A stretch of 54,113 nt of DNA. Origin: Clostridia bacterium. GTDB taxonomy: Bacteria > Bacillota > Clostridia > Oscillospirales > CAG-272. Made by a program: the position numbers and the translations under genes. The first letter of the stretch is position 1; every line of letters begins with the position of its first letter. Shown in pieces: positions 16,523 to 25,669 of the stretch. The notes below the pieces were generated by a model. It was not told the origin of the DNA. It searched no databases and was given only the letters and a program-made list of their open reading frames with translations. The stretch covers positions 1 to 54,113 of the forward strand of contig JAFTIH010000002.1 of the NCBI GenBank assembly GCA_017456985.1, given 5' to 3'.

Positions 16523-17716
16523 ATGCTTATCCTCGCTTCGAAATCCCCCCGCCGCCGCGAGCTGATCACTGCGCTTGGCAGACCCTTCGTCGCCACGAGC
16601 GCAGACGCGGACGAAACGCTTCCCGCAGGGCTCTCCCCGCGCGAGGCGGTCACCCTGCTTGCCACGCGCAAGGCAGAGGCGGGCGCCGCAACCGCCGCTC
16701 CCGACGACCTCGTCGTGGGCGCAGACACGCTCGTTTTCTATCGGGGCGAGGCGCTCGGCAAGCCGAGCGACGAGAAGGACGCCGTTAGAATGCTCACCCT
16801 GCTTTCGGGAACGGAGCACGAGGTATGGACGGGCGTCGCCGTATGGCACGGCGGTCACATCTTTGCCGACGCCGCGCTGACCACCGTGCGCTTCCGCAAG
16901 CTCACGGAGCGCGAAATTCTCCGCTACGTGAAAACGGGGGAGCCGATGGACAAGGCGGGCGCCTACGGCATCCAAGGCAAGGGCGGCAAGCTGGTCGAGT
17001 CCTACAAGGGCGCCTTCGACAACGTCATCGGACTGCCCGTTTCCCTGCTCGCGCACCTGATCGAGCAGCACGAGAAGCGCGACCGTATGCTTTCGGTCGT
17101 GCGCATCTTAAAGGAGGTCTATCCCGACGCCGCGTGTGCGCTCGAGTTTGGCGGCGACCCCTGGCGGCTGCTCGTGATGGGACGGCTCTCGGCACAATGC
17201 ACGGATGCACGCGTCAACGAGGTCTGCCGCGACCTTTTCTTGCGCTACCCCACCCCCGAGGCGATGGCAAACGCCGCGCTCGACGAGCTTTGCGAGGCGG
17301 TGCGTCCTTGCGGGCTCCACCGCACCAAGGGCGAAAACCTGCGTGACGCGGCGCGCCTGCTTCTTGACCGCTTCGGCGGCACGCTCCCCGACACGATGGA
17401 GGAGCTGCTGCTCTTCCCGGGTGTGGGACGCAAGATCGCCAACCTGCTCCTCGGGGACGTCTTCGGCAAGCCCGCCATCGTCACCGACACCCACTTTATC
17501 CGCATCTGCGGCAGACTCGGCGCGTACGACGAGAGCGAAAAGAACCCCGAGAGGATCGAGCGGCTGATGACCCCCCTTATCCCGCCCGAGGAAAGCTCCG
17601 ACTTCTGCCACCGCATCGTGCAGTTCGGCAGAGATACCTGCACGGCGCGCGCCCCCAAATGCGCGGGCTGTCCCTTGCGCTCCGTCTGCGCGCACGGCGC
17701 GCAGAGCGCGCAATGA
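16523..17716 (+). CDS. Fusion of Maf nucleotide pyrophosphatase and endonuclease III
   Basis: A single uninterrupted 397-residue frame carries two enzymes. Residues 1 to about 180 are Maf/YhdE: LASKSPRRRELI, GADTLVFYRGEALGKP and YGIQGKGGKLVESYKGAFDN. This enzyme hydrolyses non-canonical or excess NTPs. From about residue 190 the protein is endonuclease III (Nth): SAQCTD, the helix-hairpin-helix FPGVGRK with catalytic Lys304, Asp322 18 residues later (TDTH), and the [4Fe-4S] motif C-x6-C-x2-C-x5-C at 373, 380, 383 and 389. Both halves keep their key residues. The ATG at 16523 has GAAAGGA about 10 nt upstream. Codons upstream in this frame overlap the U32 gene and are not coding here. Confidence 0.9.
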   Translation: MLILASKSPRRRELITALGRPFVATSADADETLPAGLSPREAVTLLATRKAEAGAATAAPDDLVVGADTLVFYRGEALGKPSDEKDAVRMLTLLSGTEHEVWTGVAVWHGGHIFADAALTTVRFRKLTEREILRYVKTGEPMDKAGAYGIQGKGGKLVESYKGAFDNVIGLPVSLLAHLIEQHEKRDRMLSVVRILKEVYPDAACALEFGGDPWRLLVMGRLSAQCTDARVNEVCRDLFLRYPTPEAMANAALDELCEAVRPCGLHRTKGENLRDAARLLLDRFGGTLPDTMEELLLFPGVGRKIANLLLGDVFGKPAIVTDTHFIRICGRLGAYDESEKNPERIERLMTPLIPPEESSDFCHRIVQFGRDTCTARAPKCAGCPLRSVCAHGAQSAQ

Positions 17717-17900
17717 AATGAATCCCTTGCGGGATTCGTGAAATAACCTTACCGTCTTGAAATTCGCCGTGCGGCGAATGAGAGCCTGTGGGCATGAGGG
17801 ATTCATTTTATTTCATGCACGCAAAGCGTGTATTTCATGCGCGACCGCAGGGAGCGTATTTCATGATGCGAAAGCATCATTTCATCACCACACGCTCCGC
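17717..17900. repeat. Hairpin array with ATTTCATG linkers
   Basis: Short palindromes (AATCCCTTGCGGGATT, ATTCGCCGTGCGGCGAAT, CACGCAAAGCGTG, ATGATGCGAAAGCATCAT) are strung together with the linker TATTTCATG, which occurs several times. It fills most of the gap between the Maf-Nth and rnmV genes and has no coding potential. Confidence 0.65.
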
Positions 17901-17949
17901 GAACGTGATTTTCACAAACCCAAGAATATCGAAAATGAAAGGAACCGTT

Positions 17950-18537
17950 ATGGAAAAGCTATCCGTTTCCCTTCCCGTCATCGTGGAAGGAAAATACGAC
18001 AAGATCACGCTTTCGTCCGTTCTTGACGCGCACGTCCTCACGCTCGGCGGCTTTTCCGTATTCAACGCCAAGGAAAAGCAAGCGCTCTTGCGGCGCCTTG
18101 CCGAGGCGGGCGGCGTGATCGTCTTAACGGACGCCGATGGCGGCGGACGGCAGCTCCGCTCCTTTTTGTCGGGCATTTTGCCCCCCGACAAGGTCTATCA
18201 CCTCTATATCCCCGCCATCGCGGGCAAGGAGCGCCGCAAAACACGCGCAGGCAAGGCGGGACTTCTCGGGGTCGAGGGTATGACGCCCGCACTCCTTCGG
18301 GAGCTCTTTGCCCCCTTCGCAACCGACGCACCGCCCCCTTCGCGCGGCACACTCACCAAGGCTGACCTTTACCAAAACGGACTGTCGGGTACGGACGGCG
18401 CCGCCGAGCGACGGCGCGCTCTTGCGTGCGCGGCAGGGCTGCCGCCCGATATGACGGCAAACGCGCTTCTCGAGGCGCTCAACCTCTTATACACCAAGGA
18501 AGCCGTCCTTTCCTTGCTCGAAACCATTAAAATGTAA
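17950..18537 (+). CDS. rnmV: Ribonuclease M5
   Basis: A 195-residue Toprim-domain protein. The Toprim acidic motifs are visible as VIVEGKYDK near the N-terminus and LTDADGGGRQLR in the middle, followed by YIPAIAGKERRK and the C-terminal domain with VEGMTPALL. Ribonuclease M5 cuts the 5S rRNA precursor in Firmicutes. The Asp-x-Asp pair is present as D-A-D. GAAAGGA precedes the ATG at 17950; an in-frame upstream extension to 17788 lies in the hairpin array and is rejected. It is 27 nt upstream of the serine hydrolase gene and may share its transcript. Confidence 0.88.
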   Translation: MEKLSVSLPVIVEGKYDKITLSSVLDAHVLTLGGFSVFNAKEKQALLRRLAEAGGVIVLTDADGGGRQLRSFLSGILPPDKVYHLYIPAIAGKERRKTRAGKAGLLGVEGMTPALLRELFAPFATDAPPPSRGTLTKADLYQNGLSGTDGAAERRRALACAAGLPPDMTANALLEALNLLYTKEAVLSLLETIKM

Positions 18538-18564
18538 ACAAAAGATTACAAATCGGAGGAAAAA

Positions 18565-20328
18565 ATGGATCTTAAAAATACCGTATCCGCCGCCCGTATT
18601 CTTTACGATAGTATCTTCGCAGGCAAGACCGAATTTGCGCAAATTCCCTACACCCCCGCAAAAACGCACGCGTTTTCGCTCGATCGCGAGCCCTTCTTTC
18701 CCAAAGCCTCGCCCCGTGCGGTGGGAATGGACGGCTTGCGCCTTTTGCAGCTCGTCGAGGAGCTTTCCAACGACCCTGCGGCAGACGTGCACTCGCTGAT
18801 CGTCTTGAAGGAGGGCAAATGCCTTTTTGAAGCCGCCAAAGCGGGGTACGACACCCGTCTTCCCCACGCGACCTTCTCCTTCTCGAAGACGCTCACGGGC
18901 ATCGCCGTCGGCTTTCTTTGCGAGGAGGGCAAGCTCAAGCTGACCGACAAGGTCGCCACCTTCTTTCCCGAATATAAGCCGAGCGCCAAGCTCCGCGCGC
19001 TCACCGTCGCGCATCTGCTCACAATGCAAACGGGCATCACCTTTAACGAGGCAAACGCCGTTACCGAGGAAAGCTGGCTTCGCGGCTTCTTCTCGTCCGA
19101 CGTCCGCTTCGCCGCGGGAAGCCGCTTCGCCTATAACAGTATGAACAGCTACGTGCTCGCCGCGCTCGTCAAGCGTCTTTCGGGCAAGTCGCTCTCGGCA
19201 TTTCTCGACGCCCGCCTCTTTGCCCCGATGGGCATCCGCAATTACGAGTGGGAGACCTCGGCGGACGGCGTCGAAAAGGGGGGCTGGGGACTTTATCTTT
19301 CGCCGCGCAATATGGCGAAGATGGGTCAGCTCTTCCTTGACGGCGGCAAGTGGGAGGGCAAGCAACTCATCCCCGCGAATTGGTTCCGCCTGATGACCAC
19401 GCCGCACGCAAGCACGCCCAAGGAGATCGGTACCCCCTTTGATTACGGCTATCATATCTGGGTGCATCGGCAAAACGGCGCCCTGCTCTTAAACGGTATG
19501 CTCGGGCAAAACGTCCTCGTTTATCCCGACCGCGCCCTCGTTATCGCATTCACGGCGGGCGAAAACAGCGTCTTCCACGACGCGCGCAGTCTGCTCGCGG
19601 CAGAGCGCATCCTTGGCGGCGAGCTGCCTCACAGCCGCGACACGCTTTGCGCCCGCATCGCGCGCGCACGGCTTTCGCGCCGCTTCGGTGAGGGCGGCTC
19701 CTTCACCTCGCCCCACAACACCACCGAGGGCAAGGAGGCAGAGGCGATGCTCGCGCCCCTGCTTTCGGGAAAATACCTGCTTTCCAAGAACAATAGCGGC
19801 GTCCTTCCTCTTCTTACCCGCCTCGTGCAAAACAGTCCCACCAAGGGCGTTAGCGCGATCCTTCTTGCGGGGGGCGAGAAAAAGGGGACCTTCGAGATCA
19901 GCTTCCTTGAGGGCGACGCCATCTATACCGTCACCGCGGGCGAGCGGCGCTTCCTCTTTGGCATCTTGAAGATCTACGGCGAAGAATATCGCTATGGCGC
20001 CGCATACAGCTACGGCAAGGACGAAAACCGCATTCCCTATTTCAAGGTGGAGATCCGCTTTGGCGAAATCCCCAACACCCGCCGCCTGCTCTTCCGCAAA
20101 TCGGACGACGGATTACTTCTTCTGATGCAAGAGCATCCCGGGATCCTGTTCGTCGATAAGCTGATGCACGTGCTTCCCTACTCGGTGCGGGAATCCAAGT
20201 TTATGGTGGACGTCACCAAGCACCACCTGCCGCGCGGCTACCTGATGCGCAAGCTCGGCAACGCCTTCTCGCCGCTTTTGCACTTAACGCGCGCCCCCGA
20301 GGGCGACGGCGAGGACGCCAAGCTTTAA
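18565..20328 (+). CDS. Serine hydrolase, beta-lactamase class C / D-Ala-D-Ala carboxypeptidase-like
   Basis: A 587-residue protein of the beta-lactamase-related family. The catalytic S-x-x-K is S105-F-S-K108 (FSFSKT) and the second motif is Tyr190-Asn-Ser (AYNSMNSY). There is no obvious signal peptide at the N-terminus (MDLKNTVSAARILYD), so an intracellular esterase or peptidase role is more likely than penicillin resistance. The C-terminal 200 residues (from about 380) form a separate beta-rich domain of unknown role. CGGAGG precedes the ATG. It follows rnmV by 27 nt. Confidence 0.85.
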   Translation: MDLKNTVSAARILYDSIFAGKTEFAQIPYTPAKTHAFSLDREPFFPKASPRAVGMDGLRLLQLVEELSNDPAADVHSLIVLKEGKCLFEAAKAGYDTRLPHATFSFSKTLTGIAVGFLCEEGKLKLTDKVATFFPEYKPSAKLRALTVAHLLTMQTGITFNEANAVTEESWLRGFFSSDVRFAAGSRFAYNSMNSYVLAALVKRLSGKSLSAFLDARLFAPMGIRNYEWETSADGVEKGGWGLYLSPRNMAKMGQLFLDGGKWEGKQLIPANWFRLMTTPHASTPKEIGTPFDYGYHIWVHRQNGALLLNGMLGQNVLVYPDRALVIAFTAGENSVFHDARSLLAAERILGGELPHSRDTLCARIARARLSRRFGEGGSFTSPHNTTEGKEAEAMLAPLLSGKYLLSKNNSGVLPLLTRLVQNSPTKGVSAILLAGGEKKGTFEISFLEGDAIYTVTAGERRFLFGILKIYGEEYRYGAAYSYGKDENRIPYFKVEIRFGEIPNTRRLLFRKSDDGLLLLMQEHPGILFVDKLMHVLPYSVRESKFMVDVTKHHLPRGYLMRKLGNAFSPLLHLTRAPEGDGEDAKL

Positions 20329-20371
20329 GTGCGCTTAACCAAGGTTTAACCAAGGTTTTTTGCAAAAAGAC

Positions 20372-20400
20372 TTGCTTTTACACGCCCTTTTTGCTATAAT
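20372..20400 (+). promoter_or_regulatory. Promoter of icd
   Basis: TTGCTT (20372-20377), a 17-bp spacer and TATAAT (20395-20400), 55 nt before the start. Directly upstream is a doubled TTAACCAAGG (20336 onward) that could be a binding site or a remnant repeat. Confidence 0.6.
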
Positions 20401-20454
20401 AATTCGGTATCAAAAATTTTTATCAACTTTTCCTATTTTCGGAGGTATTGAAAC

Positions 20455-21675
20455 ATGGAAAAAATCAAAATGACGACCCCGCTCGTCGAAATGGACGGCG
20501 ACGAGATGACCAGGATCCTCTGGCAGATGATCAAGGACGAGCTCCTTCTTCCCTTCGTGGATTTAAAGACGGAGTATTACGACCTCGGTCTTCCCGAGCG
20601 CGAGCGCACCCGTGACAAGGTCACCTTTGACTCGGCGTACGCCACGCAAAAGTACGGCGTTGCCGTCAAGTGCGCCACCATCACCCCCAACCGTCAGCGC
20701 GTCGAGGAGTATAATCTCTCCGAGATGTGGAAGAGCCCCAACGGCACCATCCGCGCCATCCTTGACGGTACGGTCTTCCGCGCACCCATCCTGCTCGACT
20801 TCATCCATCCCGCAGTGCGCAACTGGCACCGCCCCATCACCATCGCCCGTCACGCCTACGGCGATATTTATAAGGCAACCGAGTACCGCGTTCCCGCCGA
20901 GGGCAAGGCAGAGCTCGTCTTCACGGATAAGGACGGCAAGGAAACCTTCCGCGAGACCGTCTACGACTTCGAGTGCGCAGGCGTTTTGCAGGGCTCCTAT
21001 AATAAGGACTCCTCTATCCGCTCCTTCGCACACGCTTGCTTCAAGTACGCCCTGTCCACCAAGCAGGACCTCTGGTTCTCCACCAAGGACACCATCTCCA
21101 AGCAGTACGACCAGACCTTCAAGCTCATCTTCCAGGAAATTTATGACAACGAGTACAAGAAGGACTTCGAGGCGGCAGGCATCACCTACTTCTATACCCT
21201 CATCGACGACGCCGTCGCGCGCGTCATCCGCAGTGAGGGCGGCTTCATCTGGGCTTGCAAGAACTACGACGGCGACGTGATGAGCGATATGGTCTCCACC
21301 GCCTTCGGCTCGCTCGCTATGATGACCTCGGTGCTCGTCTCCCCCGACGGCAAGTACGAATACGAGGCGGCACACGGCACCGTCACCCGCCACTACTATA
21401 AGCACTTAAAGGGCGAGGAAACCTCGACCAACCCCATGGCAACCATCTACGCCTGGTCGGGCGCGCTCCGCAAGCGCGGCGAGCTCGATAACCTCGCCGA
21501 CCTCGTCGCCTTCGCCGACGCGCTCGAAGGCGCGTGCATCGATACCCTCTCGGAGGGCATCATGACCAAGGACCTCGTCGCCCTCTCGGACGATACCGTC
21601 ACCCCCAAAGCCGTCAACTCGCTCGACTTCATCAAAGCCATCCGCACCCACCTCGAAGCGCGCCTCGGCGCGTAA
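20455..21675 (+). CDS. icd: NADP-dependent isocitrate dehydrogenase
   Basis: A 406-residue enzyme of the eukaryote-like (type II homodimeric) group, oxidising isocitrate to 2-oxoglutarate with NADP+. The start [18 protein letters not shown], the substrate-binding [10 protein letters not shown] and [18 protein letters not shown] with its metal-binding Asp, and the [10 protein letters not shown] motif are all in place. CGGAGG precedes the ATG. In an anaerobe it would supply 2-oxoglutarate for glutamate synthesis and NADPH. No other TCA gene is near. A hairpin array and terminator follow. Confidence 0.95.
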   Translation: MEKIKMTTPLVEMDGDEMTRILWQMIKDELLLPFVDLKTEYYDLGLPERERTRDKVTFDSAYATQKYGVAVKCATITPNRQRVEEYNLSEMWKSPNGTIRAILDGTVFRAPILLDFIHPAVRNWHRPITIARHAYGDIYKATEYRVPAEGKAELVFTDKDGKETFRETVYDFECAGVLQGSYNKDSSIRSFAHACFKYALSTKQDLWFSTKDTISKQYDQTFKLIFQEIYDNEYKKDFEAAGITYFYTLIDDAVARVIRSEGGFIWACKNYDGDVMSDMVSTAFGSLAMMTSVLVSPDGKYEYEAAHGTVTRHYYKHLKGEETSTNPMATIYAWSGALRKRGELDNLADLVAFADALEGACIDTLSEGIMTKDLVALSDDTVTPKAVNSLDFIKAIRTHLEARLGA

Positions 21676-21866
21676 GCGCGAAGCGGCGCAAGCGCCTCGC
21701 GCAGTGATATTCGCCCCACGGCGAGTGCTATGCACAAGCGCGTGATATTTGCTTCGCAAGTGATATGCGCTACGCGCGTTCCACGAAAAAGGCGAACATC
21801 ATACCACTGCGAGCATAGTGAGCAATACCTCTGTCGCACGCGACAACACCACGCCGACAAAGTCGG
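21676..21866. repeat. Hairpin array with AGTGATAT linkers
   Basis: After icd a run of short hairpins (TTTGCTTCGCAA, TGCGCTACGCGC, and GCCGACAAAGTCGGC) is separated by AGTGATAT-type linkers. There is no coding potential. It is of the same design as the arrays at 8.6 and 17.7 kb. Confidence 0.6.
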
Positions 21867-21875
21867 CATACCACT

Positions 21876-21906
21876 AAAAAAAGGACAGCCACGGCTGTCC
21901 TTTTTC
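21876..21906 (+). terminator. Terminator after icd
   Basis: AAAGGACAGCC and GGCTGTCCTTT form an 11-bp stem around 21880-21903 with A and T runs on both sides. Confidence 0.85.
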
Positions 21907-21927
21907 TTTTCATCATTCCATCTTTTC

Positions 21928-21957
21928 ATTTGATCATTTTGCGAAAAATGATCAAAT
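21928..21957. repeat. 13-bp perfect palindrome before the RM island
   Basis: ATTTGATCATTTT (21928-21940) and AAAATGATCAAAT (21945-21957) with a 4-nt loop. AT-rich, located at the compositional border of the island. It may be a second terminator or an integration scar. Confidence 0.5.
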
Positions 21958-21992
21958 TAGCACGCGAACCCTCGCGAAAACACAAATTTTTT

Positions 21993-22042
21993 ATTTCATT
22001 TTGAAATATTTTATTGCAAAATGAAATATCCCGTGCTATAAT
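21993..22042 (+). promoter_or_regulatory. Promoter and operator of the RM island
   Basis: TTGCAA (22014-22019) and TATAAT (22037-22042) have a 17-bp spacer. A perfect 11-bp inverted repeat, ATTTCATTTTG (21993-22003) and CAAAATGAAAT (22017-22027), overlaps the -35 box. It lies directly before the small XRE regulator gene, so autoregulation is likely. Confidence 0.65.
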
Positions 22043-22081
22043 AAAAACGGTAAATACAATTCTCACATAGGAAGGTGTATT

Positions 22082-22330
22082 ATGGCAGTCAGCTATAAAA
22101 AGCTCTGGAAGCTCCTCATCGAAAAGGATATGAACAAAACCGACCTGCGCCTGAAAGCAGGCATCTCCACCGTCGCCCTCGCCAAGCTCGGGAAGAATGA
22201 GAATGTCAACACCGAGATACTCGTGAAGATCTGCCAAGCGCTGGAGTGCGGGGTAGAAGATATTATGGAGATTTCGCCATCCAATGAGCAAGACCTCGAC
22301 TTTACATCAACCGACCTGTTTGTTGAATAA
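22082..22330 (+). CDS. XRE-family regulator, RM controller-protein-like
   Basis: An 82-residue helix-turn-helix protein consisting of little more than a Cro/C1 domain (LIEKDMNKTDLRLKAGIS, then ICQALECGVEDIMEI). It lies 18 nt before the methylase gene and just after a promoter with an 11-bp inverted repeat, the arrangement of the controller (C) proteins that time restriction-modification expression. AGGAAGG precedes the ATG. Its codon use is more like the chromosome than the AT-rich genes after it. The controller role is inferred. Confidence 0.85.
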   Translation: MAVSYKKLWKLLIEKDMNKTDLRLKAGISTVALAKLGKNENVNTEILVKICQALECGVEDIMEISPSNEQDLDFTSTDLFVE

Positions 22331-22348
22331 ACATAGAAGGAGATTTAT

Positions 22349-23806
22349 ATGAAAGCATCAAAAAGAAGCATTACCGCTGAAAAAGAAAACGGTAGAATAT
22401 ACACCCCTTTGAGCATAGTTGAAAACATCCTTGACTTGTCAGGGTATTATGACAAAAACATTATAAAAAAGCACGCAATCGACAACAGTTGTGGCGACGG
22501 AGCTTTTTTATGTGAGATTATAAAAAGATATTGTGAAGCTTCGCTCGAATTTGGGAATTCTCTATCAGAATTGAGAAATGATCTTCAAACTTATATTCAC
22601 GGCATAGAAATTGATACTATTGAACATCAACGCTGCATTGAAAATGTTAACAAAGTTGCGGCTTCTTTTGGGTTAACCGAGATAGATTGGGATATTATTT
22701 GTGCTGACACCTTAACGATTCATAAATATGACGGCAAAATGGATTTTGTTTTAGGAAATCCACCTTATGTCAGAGTTCATAATTTAGGAGATTCTTTTAG
22801 TGCGATAAAAAGTTTTTCCTTTGCACAAGAGGGAATGACCGATTTATTCATAGTTTTCTACGAACTCGGGATAAAAATGCTTTCTGCCAAAGGAACATTG
22901 GGATATATTACTCCTAGCTCTTTTTTCAATAGTTTAGCGGGAGCGAACATGAGAAAGGCATTTGTCGAAAATCATTATTTGGAAAAAATTGTTGATTTAA
23001 AACATTATCAAGCCTTTTCTGCAACAACATATACAACTATCGTCATTTTAAAAAAATCCAATAGCAAACATCATACGGATTATTATGAATATGACACTAA
23101 AAACGGTATTCCGTACTACGTAGATTCCTTAGAGTCTTCTGATTTTTACATTGGAGGCAATTACTTTTTTGCTCCCAAAAATAATCTTATAATTCTTAAA
23201 AAAGTGTTTTTTAATTATGGAAAATGTGATATAGCAGTCAAAAACGGTTATGCAACTCTTTGTGATACTGTTTTTATCCACGACTTCGACTTTGAATCTG
23301 AATATATCATTCCTGTTGTAAAAGCCTCCAAAGGCACCAAGAAAAAAATATTTTTTCCTTATGGTACAAACGGGAAGCTCATACCCGAAGAGCAAATCAA
23401 AAAAGACTATAAAATGTATGATTATTTGATTAAAAACAAAGGAGCTTTAACACAGAGAAGCCACGAAAAAGGGGATGATCGCTACTGGTATTCTTTTGGC
23501 AGAAGTCAAGCTATCAATGACACATTCAAAAACAAATTAACAATCAATGCAATAATTAGAGATGAACGCGATTTAAAGTTTGTAGAAGCACCTTCTGGAA
23601 CAGGTGTTTACGGTGGGTTATATATTACAAGCGAAACGATTCCTTTTTCTAGTATTATTGAAGCAATAAAATCAAAAGATTTCGTTGATTATATTGCGCT
23701 TTTAGGAAAGTATAAAAGTGGCGGGTATTACACTTTTTCCTCTAAGGAACTCAAAATGTACTTAGATTACAAATTCAATTATGATGGGGGTTTATTAGAA
23801 TGCTAA
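22349..23806 (+). CDS. Type II-like adenine-N6 DNA methyltransferase (Eco57I-type)
   Basis: A 485-residue methyltransferase. Motif I is [13 protein letters not shown] (SAM binding), and the catalytic motif IV is N137-P-P-Y140 in [10 protein letters not shown], typical of adenine-N6 enzymes. A C-terminal half with [16 protein letters not shown] is the probable target-recognition domain. It methylates host DNA against the cognate endonuclease that follows with a 7-nt overlap. The gene is strongly AT-rich compared with the flanking chromosome. AGAAGGAGA precedes the ATG. The target sequence cannot be predicted. Confidence 0.88.
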   Translation: MKASKRSITAEKENGRIYTPLSIVENILDLSGYYDKNIIKKHAIDNSCGDGAFLCEIIKRYCEASLEFGNSLSELRNDLQTYIHGIEIDTIEHQRCIENVNKVAASFGLTEIDWDIICADTLTIHKYDGKMDFVLGNPPYVRVHNLGDSFSAIKSFSFAQEGMTDLFIVFYELGIKMLSAKGTLGYITPSSFFNSLAGANMRKAFVENHYLEKIVDLKHYQAFSATTYTTIVILKKSNSKHHTDYYEYDTKNGIPYYVDSLESSDFYIGGNYFFAPKNNLIILKKVFFNYGKCDIAVKNGYATLCDTVFIHDFDFESEYIIPVVKASKGTKKKIFFPYGTNGKLIPEEQIKKDYKMYDYLIKNKGALTQRSHEKGDDRYWYSFGRSQAINDTFKNKLTINAIIRDERDLKFVEAPSGTGVYGGLYITSETIPFSSIIEAIKSKDFVDYIALLGKYKSGGYYTFSSKELKMYLDYKFNYDGGLLEC

Positions 23807-24534
23807 CAAATAAACAATTCTTAGAAGTTATTAGAGAATCTTTTTTCACTTATTTAAAAATTGATACATCTCGTAGCACTGCAAAATTAAAGACGCTGCA
23901 TGGTCATATTGCACAAGACCTACAAGAACTGTTTGGAAAAGACTACACCATCCAATCGCAGGGGTACTCTGATGATAAAGAAGGAGTTATTGATGGACGA
24001 TATTACCCCAAGAATGTCGATATAACAGTTAGTTACAAAGGAAAACCTGTTGCAGGTTATGCCGTGAAGTTTGTAATGCGCAACTATTCTCAAAACAGCA
24101 ACAATTATTTTGAAAACATGTTGGGAGAAACTGCTAACATTAGATCCAATAATATACCTTACTTCCAAATGTTCATTATTTTTGACAAAGTCCCGTACTA
24201 CAAATCAGGAGGGATATTCTCAAAATACGATATAATAACCCAGCACAATCTTGATAAATACTTTGCGTTATCCAAAGACAATCCTGATGCTTTCTACCAT
24301 ACGCCTGACAAAACTTTGCTCGTTTTGCTCACTTTGAAAGAAAAAAGCCCTAATTTTACTTTTGCCTCATCACAGGACTATGCGTCTTATTATATGTCGA
24401 TTATCAAAGATAATGATTTAATTTCCTACTCAACAAAAATCAAAGATACTTTTAATGACAGTGTTGTTTTTAACAATTATGCCGATTTCATACGGAGAAC
24501 TTACTATCTTGTAGAAGGAAAAAGAAAAGCTTAA
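23800..24534 (+). CDS. Probable restriction endonuclease, C-terminus possibly frameshifted
   Basis: A 244-residue AT-rich gene overlapping the methylase by 7 nt. A PD-(D/E)xK-like core is visible: Asp74 in [11 protein letters not shown] and Lys90 in GYAVKFVM, followed by the conserved [20 protein letters not shown] segment. The acidic residue before Lys90 is missing (Ala88), a known variation in such nucleases. Immediately after the stop, a shifted frame reads [19 protein letters not shown] and stops at 24586-24588, ten nt before the next gene. Removing one A from the AAAA run at 24524-24527 would join it, so the intact protein may be about 18 residues longer. Function is inferred from position and core motif. 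Confidence 0.7.
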   Translation: MLTNKQFLEVIRESFFTYLKIDTSRSTAKLKTLHGHIAQDLQELFGKDYTIQSQGYSDDKEGVIDGRYYPKNVDITVSYKGKPVAGYAVKFVMRNYSQNSNNYFENMLGETANIRSNNIPYFQMFIIFDKVPYYKSGGIFSKYDIITQHNLDKYFALSKDNPDAFYHTPDKTLLVLLTLKEKSPNFTFASSQDYASYYMSIIKDNDLISYSTKIKDTFNDSVVFNNYADFIRRTYYLVEGKRKA

Positions 24535-24598
24535 CTCCAATGACATCAACAGCGAAGAATGGACGTTTCTCGAAGAAGCTTTGAAATGAGGTAATATA

Positions 24599-25639
24599 AT
24601 GCAAAAAAAGAAAGCATTTATTTTCGATACAAATTTTATTATCCAAAATCCCAAACTCGATGAAGTAATCGAAAAACTAAAAGACAAGTATGTTATTTAT
24701 GTATCTCAAGTTTCTATTGATGAAAGAATTGCTCAGCAATGTCGCAATCTAAAAGAAAAGTTTGACGAAATAGATAATTGCGCAAACAAATACAGCGATT
24801 ATGTAGAAATGACATTTAAAAGATCTTATGAAAGGGAAGCAGATGCTCTTCGCATTGCAATCCAAGAAAAGTACGCTTTCTTTTTTGAAGATAAAATTAT
24901 TCCTTTTCAAAAAAACAGAAAAATCTTTGAAACTATAATTGATCGTGCAAACAAAAAGGAACCGCCTTTTTCTCGCGAAAAAGAGGCAAGCGACAAAGGC
25001 TTTAAAGATTGTTTGCTTTGGTTATCGCTGTTAGAGTATTTCAAAGACAACGGAGAAGAAGAAATTGTTTTTCTAACAGACGACAAAAAAGCATTTAAAA
25101 ATCATACGGATTTTTTAGTCAAAGAATTTGAAAGAAAAACAGGAAAAACAATTATTTTTTATCCCAATAGTTACTACAAGGAAATGGTAAAACCGAGCAA
25201 CACAACACAGCAACAGGACAATAAAAAAGCAATTATCAAAATAGAAGAATTTAGAGATGAGATTGAAAGCGTTATTGACGCATTAAGAGGGGTAGAGGTA
25301 GAGACTTTTTGGGGCAATTCTCAGTGGTTGCGTACCTTTACCACGCACATTCCCTTTGACACTACATATATCAAAAACTTTTTTATTGAATTACAATCTG
25401 ATATATCTACACATCTTTTTGAAAAGTCTATACCTGCTACAAAAGTGTTAGATTTTGATGGACGACTTTTTGACTGTACTGCAGAAATCCCTCTAAAACA
25501 TCTCGAAAAAGCCCTCGAATTATACCAAAGAGTATTGAATGAATGTCCACAGTATACTGAACAATTTTTTGAAGCAGCAACCAAAATATTAAATCGAAAC
25601 TTTGTCGAAGCAAGCGAAGAGGACGTTTTACCATTTTAA
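24599..25639 (+). CDS. PIN-like domain protein (DUF4935 type), defence-island nuclease candidate
   Basis: A 346-residue protein. The N-terminal half is a PIN-like nuclease domain: FIFDTNFII with Asp10, the central DKGFKDCLLWLSLLEYF and FLTDDKKAF provide the acidic residues expected for metal-dependent RNase activity. The C-terminal half (after about 210) is helical with no match that I recognise. TGAGGT lies just before the start. AT-rich like the two genes before it, and in line with them, so it probably belongs to the same transferred defence module. There is no antitoxin-like partner next to it, so a classical VapC role is unlikely. Confidence 0.75.
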   Translation: MQKKKAFIFDTNFIIQNPKLDEVIEKLKDKYVIYVSQVSIDERIAQQCRNLKEKFDEIDNCANKYSDYVEMTFKRSYEREADALRIAIQEKYAFFFEDKIIPFQKNRKIFETIIDRANKKEPPFSREKEASDKGFKDCLLWLSLLEYFKDNGEEEIVFLTDDKKAFKNHTDFLVKEFERKTGKTIIFYPNSYYKEMVKPSNTTQQQDNKKAIIKIEEFRDEIESVIDALRGVEVETFWGNSQWLRTFTTHIPFDTTYIKNFFIELQSDISTHLFEKSIPATKVLDFDGRLFDCTAEIPLKHLEKALELYQRVLNECPQYTEQFFEAATKILNRNFVEASEEDVLPF

Positions 25640-25669
25640 TTTTGTGCTATACAACTTCAAGGAGCCCCT

